From Planctomycetota bacterium (GTDB lineage: Bacteria; Planctomycetota; Brocadiia; Brocadiales; Brocadiaceae), in the NCBI GenBank assembly GCA_016188675.1, contig JACPHJ010000190.1:1-39549 (forward strand): a DNA stretch of 39,549 nucleotides. Direction: 5' to 3'. Within the stretch, counting starts at the first letter, position 1, and every line of letters starts with the position of its first letter. Below, piece by piece: positions 1 to 7,388 of the stretch. Made by a program: the position numbers and the translations under genes. The notes below the pieces were generated by a model. The model did no database searches. It was not told the DNA's origin and was given only the letters and a program-made list of their open reading frames with translations.

Positions 1-102
1 AAATACACTCTCAAGGACGTTGACCGCCTGGCCGGTCATATCACCAGCTTTTCGCTTGGTGCAATCAAAGAATTCAAAAGACACACGGTGTTAAAAAAAT
101 GA
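1..102 (+). CDS. 3' end of an upstream gene, possibly a TetR-type regulator (partial)
   Basis: Frame 1 is open from the window edge and ends at TGA 100-102. It encodes a 33-residue C-terminus containing LAGHITSFSLGAIKEFKRH. The stop overlaps the ATG of the next gene as ATGA (99-102), which points to translational coupling and one operon. The amphipathic helical tail resembles the C-terminus of TetR/AcrR regulators, and such regulators often precede DevBCA-type efflux operons, but this identity is inference from a short fragment. That the frame is coding is more certain than what it codes for. Confidence 0.45.
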   Translation, partial: KYTLKDVDRLAGHITSFSLGAIKEFKRHTVLKK

Positions 103-1253
103 ATTTCATTGCTTTAAAAATGCTTATCGGTGATCGAGCCAAATATCTGGGCATTGTCATGGGACTGACGTTTGCCTCACTGCTCATTACCCAGCAATCC
201 GCGATTTTTCTGGGGCTGATGACGCGCACGTTTGGATTCCTTACCGATACGACACTACCCGATATCTGGGTAATGGACCCGAAGGTGCAGTACATTGACG
301 ATCTCAAACCACTGAAAGAGACGGAAGTGCTGAGGGTCCGGGGCGTGGAAGGCGTCGCGTGGGCAGTCCCCATGTACAAAGGGTTGTTAAAGGCCAGACT
401 TCCCAACGGGACTTTCCAGAAGTGTAACGTTGTTGGTCTTGACGATGAAACGTTAATCGGAGGCCCGCCACAAATGATACAGGGACAATTATCGGATCTG
501 CGTCGCAGCGACGCCATTATCGTCGACAGCTTCAGCATCATGGACAAACTTGCCAAAGTTATGCCGGATGGAAAGCGTGTACCCTTAAAAATCGGCGATA
601 CTATGGAACTTAACGACCACAGAGCCGTAGTTGTCGGAATTTGCAAGGCAACGCGACCGTTTCAATCTCAGCCGGTTATTTACACCACATACTCGCGCGC
701 TACCATATTTGCGCCACGCGAGCGCAAGTTGATGTCCTTTGTGCTGGTCAAGGCAAAACCAGGCATGGACCTCGACACCATGTGCAATCGCATTCAAGCC
801 ACAACCGGACTGGCTGCTTATACGTGGAGTGAATTTAAAATACTTACTGTGCGTTATTTCATGAAATACACCGGCATTCCTGTGAATTTTGGAGTTACCG
901 TAATACTAGGATTTATTGTCGGCGTCGCTATTGCCGGGCAAACTTTTTACAACTTCACACAGGACAATCTCCGCTATTTCGGGACACTTAAGGCAATGGG
1001 CGCTTCAGACGGTATGTTATTACGAATGATTCTACTCCAGGCGGCAATGGTCGGCAGCATCGGATATGGAATTGGGGTTGGCGCAGCCTCCGTCTTCGGC
1101 ACCCTGTCAGGAAACACTGAACTTTCATTCCGGTTGCCGTGGCAACTTCTTCTTGGCAGTGCAACAGCAGTCACATTGATTTGTGCTGCTTCTGCTGCCC
1201 TCAGCATGTGGAAAGTCGTACGACTGGAGCCGGCGATTGTTTTCAAGAGCTAA
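99..1253 (+). CDS. devC: ABC transporter permease, DevC/MacB-FtsX type
   Basis: This 384-residue inner-membrane protein is the permease of an ABC efflux or secretion system. An N-terminal membrane segment (about residues 18-40) is followed by a periplasmic MacB-like core of roughly 200 residues. Three C-terminal membrane segments (about 262-285, 315-340, 348-372) carry the FtsX-type pattern, including the cytoplasmic stretch LRYFGTLKAMGAS between the first two. The length suits DevC proteins. The start overlaps the upstream stop (ATGA), and an ATPase and a HlyD adaptor follow, giving the order permease-ATPase-adaptor-outer membrane factor. In cyanobacterial DevBCA the substrate is a glycolipid; the substrate here cannot be told. 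The gene has more G+C-rich codons than genes further along. Confidence 0.85.
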   Translation: MNFIALKMLIGDRAKYLGIVMGLTFASLLITQQSAIFLGLMTRTFGFLTDTTLPDIWVMDPKVQYIDDLKPLKETEVLRVRGVEGVAWAVPMYKGLLKARLPNGTFQKCNVVGLDDETLIGGPPQMIQGQLSDLRRSDAIIVDSFSIMDKLAKVMPDGKRVPLKIGDTMELNDHRAVVVGICKATRPFQSQPVIYTTYSRATIFAPRERKLMSFVLVKAKPGMDLDTMCNRIQATTGLAAYTWSEFKILTVRYFMKYTGIPVNFGVTVILGFIVGVAIAGQTFYNFTQDNLRYFGTLKAMGASDGMLLRMILLQAAMVGSIGYGIGVGAASVFGTLSGNTELSFRLPWQLLLGSATAVTLICAASAALSMWKVVRLEPAIVFKS

Positions 1254-1266
1254 CAATTTAGAAAAT

Positions 1267-1974
1267 ATGAATAACATTGCTGTGCAATGCAAAGGCGTAA
1301 CAAAATCCTACGGCGTCGGCGAGACACAGGTTCGCGCACTGCGCGGCGTTGACCTGGAAATAAAAACAGGGGAAATGATGATGCTCGTGGGGCCGTCAGG
1401 CAGCGGCAAAACCACATTGATATCCATTATCGCCGGCGTTTTGGAAAGAGACGAAGGCGAATGCCTGGTGTTTGGACACGATTACAAACACGTGAGCCAT
1501 TGGGAAAAAGCACGGTTTCGGGGACAAAACATCGGATTCGTTTTTCAATTGTTCAACTTGATCCCCACACTTTCTGCAGCCGAAAATGTAGCTGCGCCTT
1601 TACTGATAAATGGACTAAAACGAAGTGAAGCATTGGAGAGGGCGCGGGAAATCCTTAATCGCGTCGGAATGGGTGACCGCACATACTCGCTCCCACGGGA
1701 GTTATCTGGCGGCCAGCAGCAGCGCGTTGCCATCGCAAGGGCGATGGTGCACAGCCCAAAATTAATTGTTTGCGATGAACCAACCAGCGCCCTCGACCAT
1801 GAAACAGGACACAAGGTCATGGAACTGTTGCACGAAGTGGTGGTTGGTGTTGAACGAGCATTGGTTGTAGTCACTCATGACTCGCGCATATTCGAATTTG
1901 CAAACCGCATCGCTAAAATGGATGACGGTCATATTATCAGCGTATCAGACTCACGAGATTTTCGGTTAAATTAA
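1267..1974 (+). CDS. devA: ABC transporter ATP-binding protein, DevA/LolD/MacB type
   Basis: This 235-residue cytoplasmic ATPase energises the upstream permease. Walker A is GPSGSGKT (residues 42-49), the Q-loop lies in FVFQLFN, the signature is LSGGQQQR (146-153), Walker B is LIVCDEP (166-172) and the switch histidine is in VVTHD. The insertion before the signature and the overall length fit the MacB/LolD/DevA class of three-component exporters. The frame is open back to 1183, but that part overlaps the permease gene and has no homologous look, so ATG 1267, 13 bases after the permease stop, is preferred. It sits third in the operon. Confidence 0.88.
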   Translation: MNNIAVQCKGVTKSYGVGETQVRALRGVDLEIKTGEMMMLVGPSGSGKTTLISIIAGVLERDEGECLVFGHDYKHVSHWEKARFRGQNIGFVFQLFNLIPTLSAAENVAAPLLINGLKRSEALERAREILNRVGMGDRTYSLPRELSGGQQQRVAIARAMVHSPKLIVCDEPTSALDHETGHKVMELLHEVVVGVERALVVVTHDSRIFEFANRIAKMDDGHIISVSDSRDFRLN

Positions 1975-1994
1975 GCTGCCTATGGCAGCGACTT

Positions 1995-2084
1995 TTAAGC
2001 TCCCCCTCTAGAAAGAGGAGTTGAGGAGATGTCGCGGAAAGCTTACACACCCCTTTATCCCCTCTTTTTAGAGGGGAATTAAAA
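1995..2084. repeat. Pair of inverted G/C-run repeats between devA and devB
   Basis: Two related elements face each other in the 144-base gap. The first (about 1995-2033) contains TCCCCCTCTAGAAAGAGGA. The second (about 2045-2084) contains CCCCTCTTTTTAGAGGGG, a 6-bp stem with a 6-base loop at 2059-2076. The second, read on the minus strand, resembles the repeats near 18382 and 18549 (AATTCCCC, A-rich centre, GGGG). This is a dispersed intergenic repeat family. There is no T-run directly after the stem, so it is not a classic terminator. Confidence 0.6.
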
Positions 2085-2118
2085 GGATTGAAAATTCCTG
2101 TATATTTAAGAGGTTTCT

Positions 2119-3066
2119 ATGATCAGAAAATACCTACTTCCAGCCCTGGCCGTTTTGGGACTAGGATTCGCAGTTTTGACGGTCGTAAACGGCAGCAAGA
2201 CCATTCCTCCTGCTCAACCATTTGTTGATCCTGCCGCGCCGCCATTCAAATCATCTGTGGCTGGCACCGGCATAGTCGAAGCCAACACGGAAAACATCGC
2301 AATCGGCACTCTTATTCCGGGTGTAGTTTCTGAAATTTACGTTTCCGTTGGCAGCAAGGTCAATGCCGGCGACCCGCTATTCAAACTCGATGATCGCGAC
2401 CTGAAGGCAGAACTGGCGGTACGGCAGTCGGCGCTGCACGTAGCGAACGCAAGCGTAAAAGTAGCAAAGGCATCGCTGTCAGATTTACAAAACCAACTCG
2501 TCCTTGCCGAAAGTATTACGGATAAGCGGGCAATCAGCACCGAAGAACTCGACCGTCGTCGCTATGCAGTGCAAATTGCCAAAGCAAAACTCGCACAAGC
2601 TAAGTCAGACGTCGTTTCTGCAAAGGCACAAATAGAAGAGACCGAAATGAACCTTGATCGAATTATCGTGCGCGCCCCTGTCGATGGCAAAATCCTGCAA
2701 TTAAAAATCCACCCCGGCGAGTTTGCTCCCACAGGTATTACCCAGACACCGCTTATTCTCCTTGGCAACGTAGAACCATTGAACATCCGCGTGGATGTGG
2801 ATGAAAATGACGCCTGGCGCGTTCGCGCGGATACTCCGGCAATTGCCTTTCTGCGCGGAAACAGGGAAATTAAAGCGAATTTAAAATTTATTCGCTTTGA
2901 GCCGTACGTTATTCCGAAAAAGTCACTTACCGGCGACAGTATCGAGCGCGTGGACACACGCGTACTGCAGATCATTTACAGCATTGAGCATTCTGACCTG
3001 CCAATATATGCCGGGCAACAGATGGACGTTTATATAGAGGCGATAGACAGCATTCAAAGTCATTAG
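2119..3066 (+). CDS. devB: HlyD-family periplasmic adaptor, DevB type
   Basis: This 315-residue membrane fusion protein links the ABC permease to the outer-membrane factor across the periplasm. An N-terminal anchor or signal (about residues 5-24) leads to the first half of a biotinyl-lipoyl-like domain (about 58-95, with SVGSKVNAGDPLFKLDD), a coiled-coil hairpin (about 95-185, Ala/Lys/Glu rich), the second lipoyl half (IIVRAPVDGKILQLKIHPGE) and a C-terminal beta-barrel. AAGAGG lies about 7 bases before ATG 2119. The length suits DevB/HlyD adaptors of ABC systems. The gene is fourth in the operon and separated from the ATPase by a repeat-bearing gap. Confidence 0.86.
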   Translation: MIRKYLLPALAVLGLGFAVLTVVNGSKTIPPAQPFVDPAAPPFKSSVAGTGIVEANTENIAIGTLIPGVVSEIYVSVGSKVNAGDPLFKLDDRDLKAELAVRQSALHVANASVKVAKASLSDLQNQLVLAESITDKRAISTEELDRRRYAVQIAKAKLAQAKSDVVSAKAQIEETEMNLDRIIVRAPVDGKILQLKIHPGEFAPTGITQTPLILLGNVEPLNIRVDVDENDAWRVRADTPAIAFLRGNREIKANLKFIRFEPYVIPKKSLTGDSIERVDTRVLQIIYSIEHSDLPIYAGQQMDVYIEAIDSIQSH

Positions 3067-3096
3067 TTTTATATTCGGCATTCGGTGGCTTTTCAA

Positions 3097-3125
3097 TGTA
3101 GAGCGAAGAGACTCTTCGCTCTACA
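3097..3125. repeat. Perfect 14-bp inverted repeat with 1-base spacer
   Basis: The arms are TGTAGAGCGAAGAG (3097-3110) and its exact complement (3112-3125), with a single A between. It lies in the 74-base gap between devB and the outer-membrane factor gene. The outer TGTAG...CTACA ends are shared with the palindrome at 5316-5347, suggesting one repeat family. No T-run follows, and the downstream gene belongs to the same system, so complete termination here is unlikely. It could form an mRNA hairpin. Confidence 0.75.
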
Positions 3126-3140
3126 AGCCGCTTAAATAAA

Positions 3141-4604
3141 ATGAAAATTCCTATACAATTTAATTATACAGTTTCGGTATCACGATTAAAAATCGTGTTA
3201 CCGGCACTTTTCTTGCCATATTTGATACTGCTTATTAACGGCTGCGCAGTTGGTCCCAATTATAATCCACCAAAAGTATCCGTTCCGGAATCATGGAGCG
3301 AACTTCAACAGAAGGGAGAAGCCAAACCGGTGTCAACCGTTCAATGGTGGAAGACATTCAACGACCCCGTGCTCGATTCTCTTATCACCCGTGCAGCTAA
3401 GTCAAACCTCGATCTGCGCGTCGCCGAAGCGCGTGTGCGCGAGGCGAGATTCCAGAGCGGCGTTGTTGTAGCCGATTTGTGGCCATCAGTAGACACCTCT
3501 GCGTCATACTCGCGCAGCCGCCGCAGTCAGGGTATTTCAACAATTCCACCCAGCGCCAAACTCAAACGCAACTTGTATCAGACGGGTTTTGATGCCAGTT
3601 GGGAGATCGACCTGTTCGGCGGCAAACGCCGCGCCATTGAAGCCGCCAGGGCCGATATTGACGCAGCCGAAGAAAATCAACGAGACGTATTGATTACATT
3701 GCTTGCGGAAGTAGCAAGAAACTATATCGAGGTGCGAGGCTCTCAGCGCAAATTGGAAATTGTACGTAAAAACATTAAAGTCCAGCAGGAAACGGTTGAG
3801 ATTACCCGTGCACGATATAAGGCGGGATTGTCCAGCGAACTCGACGCCATTCAGGCTGAAGCGTTGCTTGCCACCACGCAATCACAGATACCTTTGCTTG
3901 AAAATTCCATGAAACAGGCCATTCACCGCATTGGTATTTTATTGGGACAGGCGCCGGGCGCTCTATCGACTGAATTAACAAAGGAAAAGCCAATTCCATC
4001 TACACCTGCTGCAGTACCAGTCGGATTGCCCTCCGACCTCTTGCGCCGTCGACCCGACGTACGCCGTGCAGAACGGGAACTGGCTGCAGTGACAGCCCGG
4101 ATTGGCGTCGCTACTGCGGATTTATTTCCAAAATTCTCTTTGACAGGAGATTTTGGGCTACAGACTGAAAACCTGAATGCCTTTTCCCTCGTCCATAGTC
4201 GTTTCTGGTCAATCGGACCAACGGTACGCTGGCCTATATTTGAAGCCGGTCGCATTCGGGCAAACATAAAAGTGCAAAATGCACGACAGGAGCAGTCATT
4301 ACTGAGCTATGAAAAGGCCGTATTAGCCTCCCTCGAAGACGTGGAAAATGCGATTGTTGCATATAATACGGAATACGTACGCCGCCAAAACCTTTCCGAG
4401 GCGGTAGATGCCAACCGCCGCGCCGTAGAACTGGCCAGCGAATTGTTTACCAAAGGACTGGTCAATTTCCTTAATGTGCTGGATGCCGAGCGCTCCCTCT
4501 ATAAGGCAGAGGACGACCTTACCCAAAGCGAGCGCACGGTGTCACTGAACCTCGTCATACTTTACAAGGCCCTCGGAGGCGGATGGGAAACAGAATCAAC
4601 ATAA
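3141..4604 (+). CDS. Outer-membrane efflux lipoprotein, NodT/TolC family
   Basis: This 487-residue protein is the outer-membrane channel of the efflux system. The signal peptide ends in a lipobox-like LING-C with the lipidated cysteine at residue 35, followed by the CAVGPNY start characteristic of NodT-family factors. Two outer-membrane efflux repeats follow. The conserved DLLRRRPDVRRAE stretch is near residue 300, and the second repeat ends with VNFLNVLDAERSLY, as in TolC homologues. Length is normal for the family. It closes the operon that begins with the permease at 99. The high share of GCC, CGC and GCG codons sets it apart from the AT-rich genes downstream. Confidence 0.9.
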   Translation: MKIPIQFNYTVSVSRLKIVLPALFLPYLILLINGCAVGPNYNPPKVSVPESWSELQQKGEAKPVSTVQWWKTFNDPVLDSLITRAAKSNLDLRVAEARVREARFQSGVVVADLWPSVDTSASYSRSRRSQGISTIPPSAKLKRNLYQTGFDASWEIDLFGGKRRAIEAARADIDAAEENQRDVLITLLAEVARNYIEVRGSQRKLEIVRKNIKVQQETVEITRARYKAGLSSELDAIQAEALLATTQSQIPLLENSMKQAIHRIGILLGQAPGALSTELTKEKPIPSTPAAVPVGLPSDLLRRRPDVRRAERELAAVTARIGVATADLFPKFSLTGDFGLQTENLNAFSLVHSRFWSIGPTVRWPIFEAGRIRANIKVQNARQEQSLLSYEKAVLASLEDVENAIVAYNTEYVRRQNLSEAVDANRRAVELASELFTKGLVNFLNVLDAERSLYKAEDDLTQSERTVSLNLVILYKALGGGWETEST

Positions 4605-4687
4605 CCGCTTCATAACTTTTTGAAATGTTGGATTTCGTTCCTCAACTCAACCTTACAAAACCATCTCCTTCCGCATCCTGATAAGCT

Positions 4688-4716
4688 TTGACATAAACAA
4701 ATTAAAATGATAAAAT
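4688..4716 (+). promoter_or_regulatory. Sigma70-type promoter for the DUF5618 gene
   Basis: TTGACA (4688-4693) and TAAAAT (4711-4716) are separated by 17 bases. Transcription would begin near 4723, leaving a short leader with AGAGG ahead of ATG 4738. The rest of the gap 4605-4737 holds nothing else that I can recognise. Confidence 0.55.
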
Positions 4717-4737
4717 CTCTATAACCAAGAGGATAAT

Positions 4738-5112
4738 ATGAAAGAATCATTAAGATATTTACAAAATGCAAAAGAAATACTCGCGAAAACACCTGTTGAG
4801 GGCAATAGCTATACGGACGTCAAACCCGTGCGCGAAGCATTCGGAACTGCTTACCTGGCAGTATTAGAAGCAATTAAGGAAGCGTTGTTAAAAAAAGGCA
4901 TCATCAAAAAGGATATGCCAAAATCCATTGAGGGATACAGGGCGGCACTTAAAAAATACCTTGCTATTCACAACGGCAAGCTTTTTAGAGATTTTGAAAC
5001 CCTGTATGACGAGCTTCATATTGCAGGTTACTACCAGGGACTTATCCGCGACCCAAACACAGCAAAAGGAATACTCAAGACCGCTAAATATTTTATCGAA
5101 AAGATACCATGA
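4738..5112 (+). CDS. Small helical protein, DUF5618 (HEPN-like)
   Basis: This 124-residue, Lys- and Glu-rich, all-helical protein begins MKESLRYLQNAKEILAKTP and contains YTDVKPVREAFGTAYLAVLEAI, the pattern I associate with DUF5618. These proteins resemble HEPN four-helix bundles, but the HEPN catalytic R-x4-6-H motif is not evident, so RNase activity should not be assumed. The start is supported by AGAGG about 8 bases upstream and a good promoter. No nucleotidyltransferase (MNT) or other toxin-antitoxin partner lies beside it. It stands alone between the efflux operon and the convergent moeA. Function unknown. Confidence 0.62.
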   Translation: MKESLRYLQNAKEILAKTPVEGNSYTDVKPVREAFGTAYLAVLEAIKEALLKKGIIKKDMPKSIEGYRAALKKYLAIHNGKLFRDFETLYDELHIAGYYQGLIRDPNTAKGILKTAKYFIEKIP

Positions 5113-5315
5113 TCGATATGCTTTTCTATCCTGCATTAGAAAGCCGAACCTCGTCACCCCTCACAATACACACGGCAAGAGCTGAAAAAGAGCGGTTCAT
5201 AACACAAACCTCTACAAACCTTACACAACAATTTTCTTGAATGTCTTTTACGCCTCGATTACTTTTGTCCAAACGACTTGTACTACTTTTAATGCCAAGG
5301 AATTTCAAAATGACT

Positions 5316-5347
5316 CTGTAGTGGCAATTCATGAATTGCCACTACAG
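5316..5347. repeat. Perfect 32-bp palindrome between convergent genes
   Basis: CTGTAGTGGCAATTCA (5316-5331) is followed immediately by its exact complement (5332-5347). It lies in the 260-base gap (5113-5372) between the DUF5618 gene and the convergent moeA, 26 bases beyond the moeA stop. The hairpin could act as a bidirectional terminator or transcript end, but there is no T-run. The outer TGTAG/CTACA ends match the palindrome at 3097-3125. I see nothing else in this gap. Confidence 0.75.
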
Positions 5348-5372
5348 TATTAAAAGTTGCCAAAGTTCTAAT

Positions 5373-6572
5373 TTAATCAAGCAGGATGACGTCGACCAAT
5401 TGCCCAACGGCAAGCCTTTCTGCGTCTTCGCGGACGATGAGGAGGCAATTGGCCTGCGTGGTAGACAGCAGATCGGCAGAGCCATGCCATTCTACAGGCG
5501 AAACATACCATTGGTTGTTGTGCATGCGGAGAAGGGCGGGGCGGTACTCACGGCGTTTCCTCTTGACGAGTATTTCTACTTCCAGAGAAGCCTTTAAGGT
5601 TGTCCGGTGGAGGTCTGTAAATCCCATCATCTTGCGGATAGCGGGATAAATGAATAGTTCAAAGGTGACAAAGGATGCGACAGGATTTCCCGGCAGGGCA
5701 AAGATAAATGTCTTATCTTTTTTGCCAAAAATAACAGGTTTTCCAGGTCTCAGCGCCACTTTTTCAAAATAGATTTGGGTATTTAAATCCTTCATTACAT
5801 CGCCTACGAGGTCGTATTCCCCCATAGAAACTCCGCCGGAGAGGATCAAAATATCCTTTTGCAAGCCTCTCCGTATCATACGGGAAATATCCTCTTTCGT
5901 ATCCTTAACAGCGCCCAGCAATTCAACGTCCGCCTTCAGACGCCTGGCCTGTGAGGCAAGGGAATAGCCATTACTATTTCTAATCTGCGCAGCGGAAGGT
6001 TTTGAGCTAACATCTACCAGCTCTGTTCCTGTGGAAATAATGCCTACCGTTGGCATCGAAAACACTTCAACGTTTGACTTCCCCACGGTCGCAAGGATGC
6101 CAATTTCCTGGGGTCGAATGGGCATGCCTTTATGAAGTACAATCTGCCCAACCTTCATGTCCTCACCCATTTTCGAGATGTTTCTTCCCTCATCGATTGC
6201 CCTGAGAATTTTTACGCGGTTATTTCCCGCAATGTCTTCTGTCTCCTCAAACTTGACCACCGCATCAGCCCCATCAGGTACAGCAGCGCCGGTCATAATC
6301 TTTGATGCCTGTCCACGCATTACCTTTTTAGTGGGCATGTGACCTGCGGCAATATCCTCAATTACAGTCAATTCAACCGGGGCACGAACAGTGTCTTCCG
6401 CAATAACTGCATAACCATCCATTGCCGAGCGGTCAAAGGGCGGCATGTCAATATCTGATCGTACATCTCGTGCCAAACATAGTCCTAATGCACTTTCAAA
6501 AGGCACTGTCTTGGCTGGCAGTGGTTCCGTTACGTCAGTGACAATTTTTACAGCGGTATCAACTGAAATCAT
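5373..6572 (-). CDS. moeA: Molybdopterin molybdenumtransferase MoeA
   Basis: This 399-residue cytoplasmic enzyme inserts molybdate into adenylylated molybdopterin in the last step of molybdenum cofactor synthesis. Visible family signatures are PPFDRSAMDGYAV (residues 44-56), the GIISTGTELV start of the MoCF-binding domain, SGGVSMGEYDLV and KVALRPGKPVIFG, then ALPGNPVASFVTFELFIYPAIRKMMG split across the end of that domain and the C-terminal domain IV. Length is typical for MoeA. No other cofactor-synthesis gene is adjacent. There is no Shine-Dalgarno sequence before ATG 6572, and a promoter lies so close that the mRNA may be leaderless. Confidence 0.93.
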   Translation of the reverse strand: MISVDTAVKIVTDVTEPLPAKTVPFESALGLCLARDVRSDIDMPPFDRSAMDGYAVIAEDTVRAPVELTVIEDIAAGHMPTKKVMRGQASKIMTGAAVPDGADAVVKFEETEDIAGNNRVKILRAIDEGRNISKMGEDMKVGQIVLHKGMPIRPQEIGILATVGKSNVEVFSMPTVGIISTGTELVDVSSKPSAAQIRNSNGYSLASQARRLKADVELLGAVKDTKEDISRMIRRGLQKDILILSGGVSMGEYDLVGDVMKDLNTQIYFEKVALRPGKPVIFGKKDKTFIFALPGNPVASFVTFELFIYPAIRKMMGFTDLHRTTLKASLEVEILVKRKRREYRPALLRMHNNQWYVSPVEWHGSADLLSTTQANCLLIVREDAERLAVGQLVDVILLD

Positions 6573-6580
6573 ATTTTATT

Positions 6581-6609
6581 ATGTTAAATGAACAGTAATA
6601 ATAAGTCAA
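6581..6609 (-). promoter_or_regulatory. Candidate moeA promoter giving a leaderless transcript
   Basis: On the minus strand TTGACT (6609-6604) and TAACAT (6586-6581) are separated by 17 bases. Only 8 bases lie between the -10 element and ATG 6572, so transcription would start within one or two bases of the start codon. This agrees with the absence of a ribosome-binding site. Confidence 0.4.
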
Positions 6610-6718
6610 GCATTGTTACCCAAAAAGATTGATAGTGGCACTTTCGAAAAATACTTGACAGGATGAAATCTAGTGGATATAAGGACATTACTTTTGATAT
6701 GACTTTTTTGTATCAGTT

Positions 6719-6793
6719 CCCCCCCTCCCCTAACCCCTCCCACCAGGGGCGGGGGAAAACCATTCTCTCTCCCTCGATGGGGGAGACATGGTG
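6719..6793. repeat. Dispersed C-rich/G-rich intergenic repeat
   Basis: The segment has C-rich runs (CCCCCCTCCCCTAACCCC) followed by G-rich runs (AGGGGCGGGGGAAAA, then ATGGGGGAGA), the form of a widespread bacterial intergenic palindromic repeat. It occupies most of the 261-base gap between moeA and the divergent lipoprotein gene. A 74-codon open frame on the minus strand across it (6606-6830) is a by-product of the repeat and not a gene. Confidence 0.55.
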
Positions 6794-6821
6794 AGGGTGC
6801 TGAACTGTTACAGCTTTTTGC

Positions 6822-6827
6822 AAGGAG
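6822..6827 (+). promoter_or_regulatory. Shine-Dalgarno site fixing a TTG start
   Basis: AAGGAG at 6822-6827 is six bases before TTG 6834. No ATG in that frame lies at a suitable distance, and the resulting protein begins with a good lipoprotein signal, so TTG is taken as the start codon. Confidence 0.6.
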
Positions 6828-6833
6828 CAACTA

Positions 6834-7367
6834 TTGCATTATTTTCAAATCAAACATGTAATCCGCTGGTGTGGTTTGCCCTTTTTTATAATAATGCTTG
6901 GCTGCGCTCCGTTACAGGTAAAAGAGGGTATCTTCTCACCTCCGCACAGAAACTATACGGTAACCCTCACTGGAAAAGATTGGGAGCCAATCAAGATAGG
7001 CAAAGAGGATATAGCATTAAGGCATAAACAGTATCACGCCATGATTGCCTTTATCTCCAGTGATATAGAGAGCAAGCAGGTTTCCCTGGAGATGTTAAAT
7101 AGTCAGCTTTTTATCGGCATGAAAAACAAGAAAATACTGCTGAATGAGCCTGTGCTTGTAGATAACCAAAAGGCAATGCACACTATTTTGACGTGTGAAA
7201 TAGATAACCATACATTTAAGGTCGAATCCTACGTCATCAAATTCGGAAATAAGGTATACGACTTGGCATCCTGGGCTGCACCCGATTTATTTGATTATGT
7301 GCAAAATAATTTTACGAATTTGATAAGGTCTTTTAAATTTACACCGCCAGAAGAACAGTTTCGATAG
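6834..7367 (+). CDS. Small envelope lipoprotein of unknown function
   Basis: The 177-residue product begins with a lipoprotein signal peptide: basic residues (K7, H8, R11), a hydrophobic stretch and MLG-C with the lipidated cysteine at residue 24. The mature part is a beta-rich domain of about 150 residues. It includes a central SDIESKQVSLEML segment and a C-terminal FDYVQNNFTNLIRSFKF. I do not recognise the family. The TTG start is chosen because of the well-placed AAGGAG. It is 21 bases upstream of the YfhO-type gene and in the same direction as mlaEFD, so a role in the envelope is likely, but this is inference. Confidence 0.65.
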   Translation: MHYFQIKHVIRWCGLPFFIIMLGCAPLQVKEGIFSPPHRNYTVTLTGKDWEPIKIGKEDIALRHKQYHAMIAFISSDIESKQVSLEMLNSQLFIGMKNKKILLNEPVLVDNQKAMHTILTCEIDNHTFKVESYVIKFGNKVYDLASWAAPDLFDYVQNNFTNLIRSFKFTPPEEQFR

Positions 7368-7388
7368 AAAAGGACGGATAATATTTAT

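Noticed and set aside
1183-1266. Upstream extension of the DevA-like ATPase
   Set aside because: It overlaps the permease coding sequence and adds residues unlike any ABC ATPase N-terminus.
4738-5112. DUF5618 protein as half of a HEPN-MNT toxin-antitoxin pair
   Set aside because: No nucleotidyltransferase or other partner is adjacent and the HEPN catalytic motif is not evident.
6606-6830. 74-codon open frame on the minus strand
   Set aside because: It runs through the G/C-run repeat at 6719-6793, has no ribosome-binding site and no protein-like pattern.
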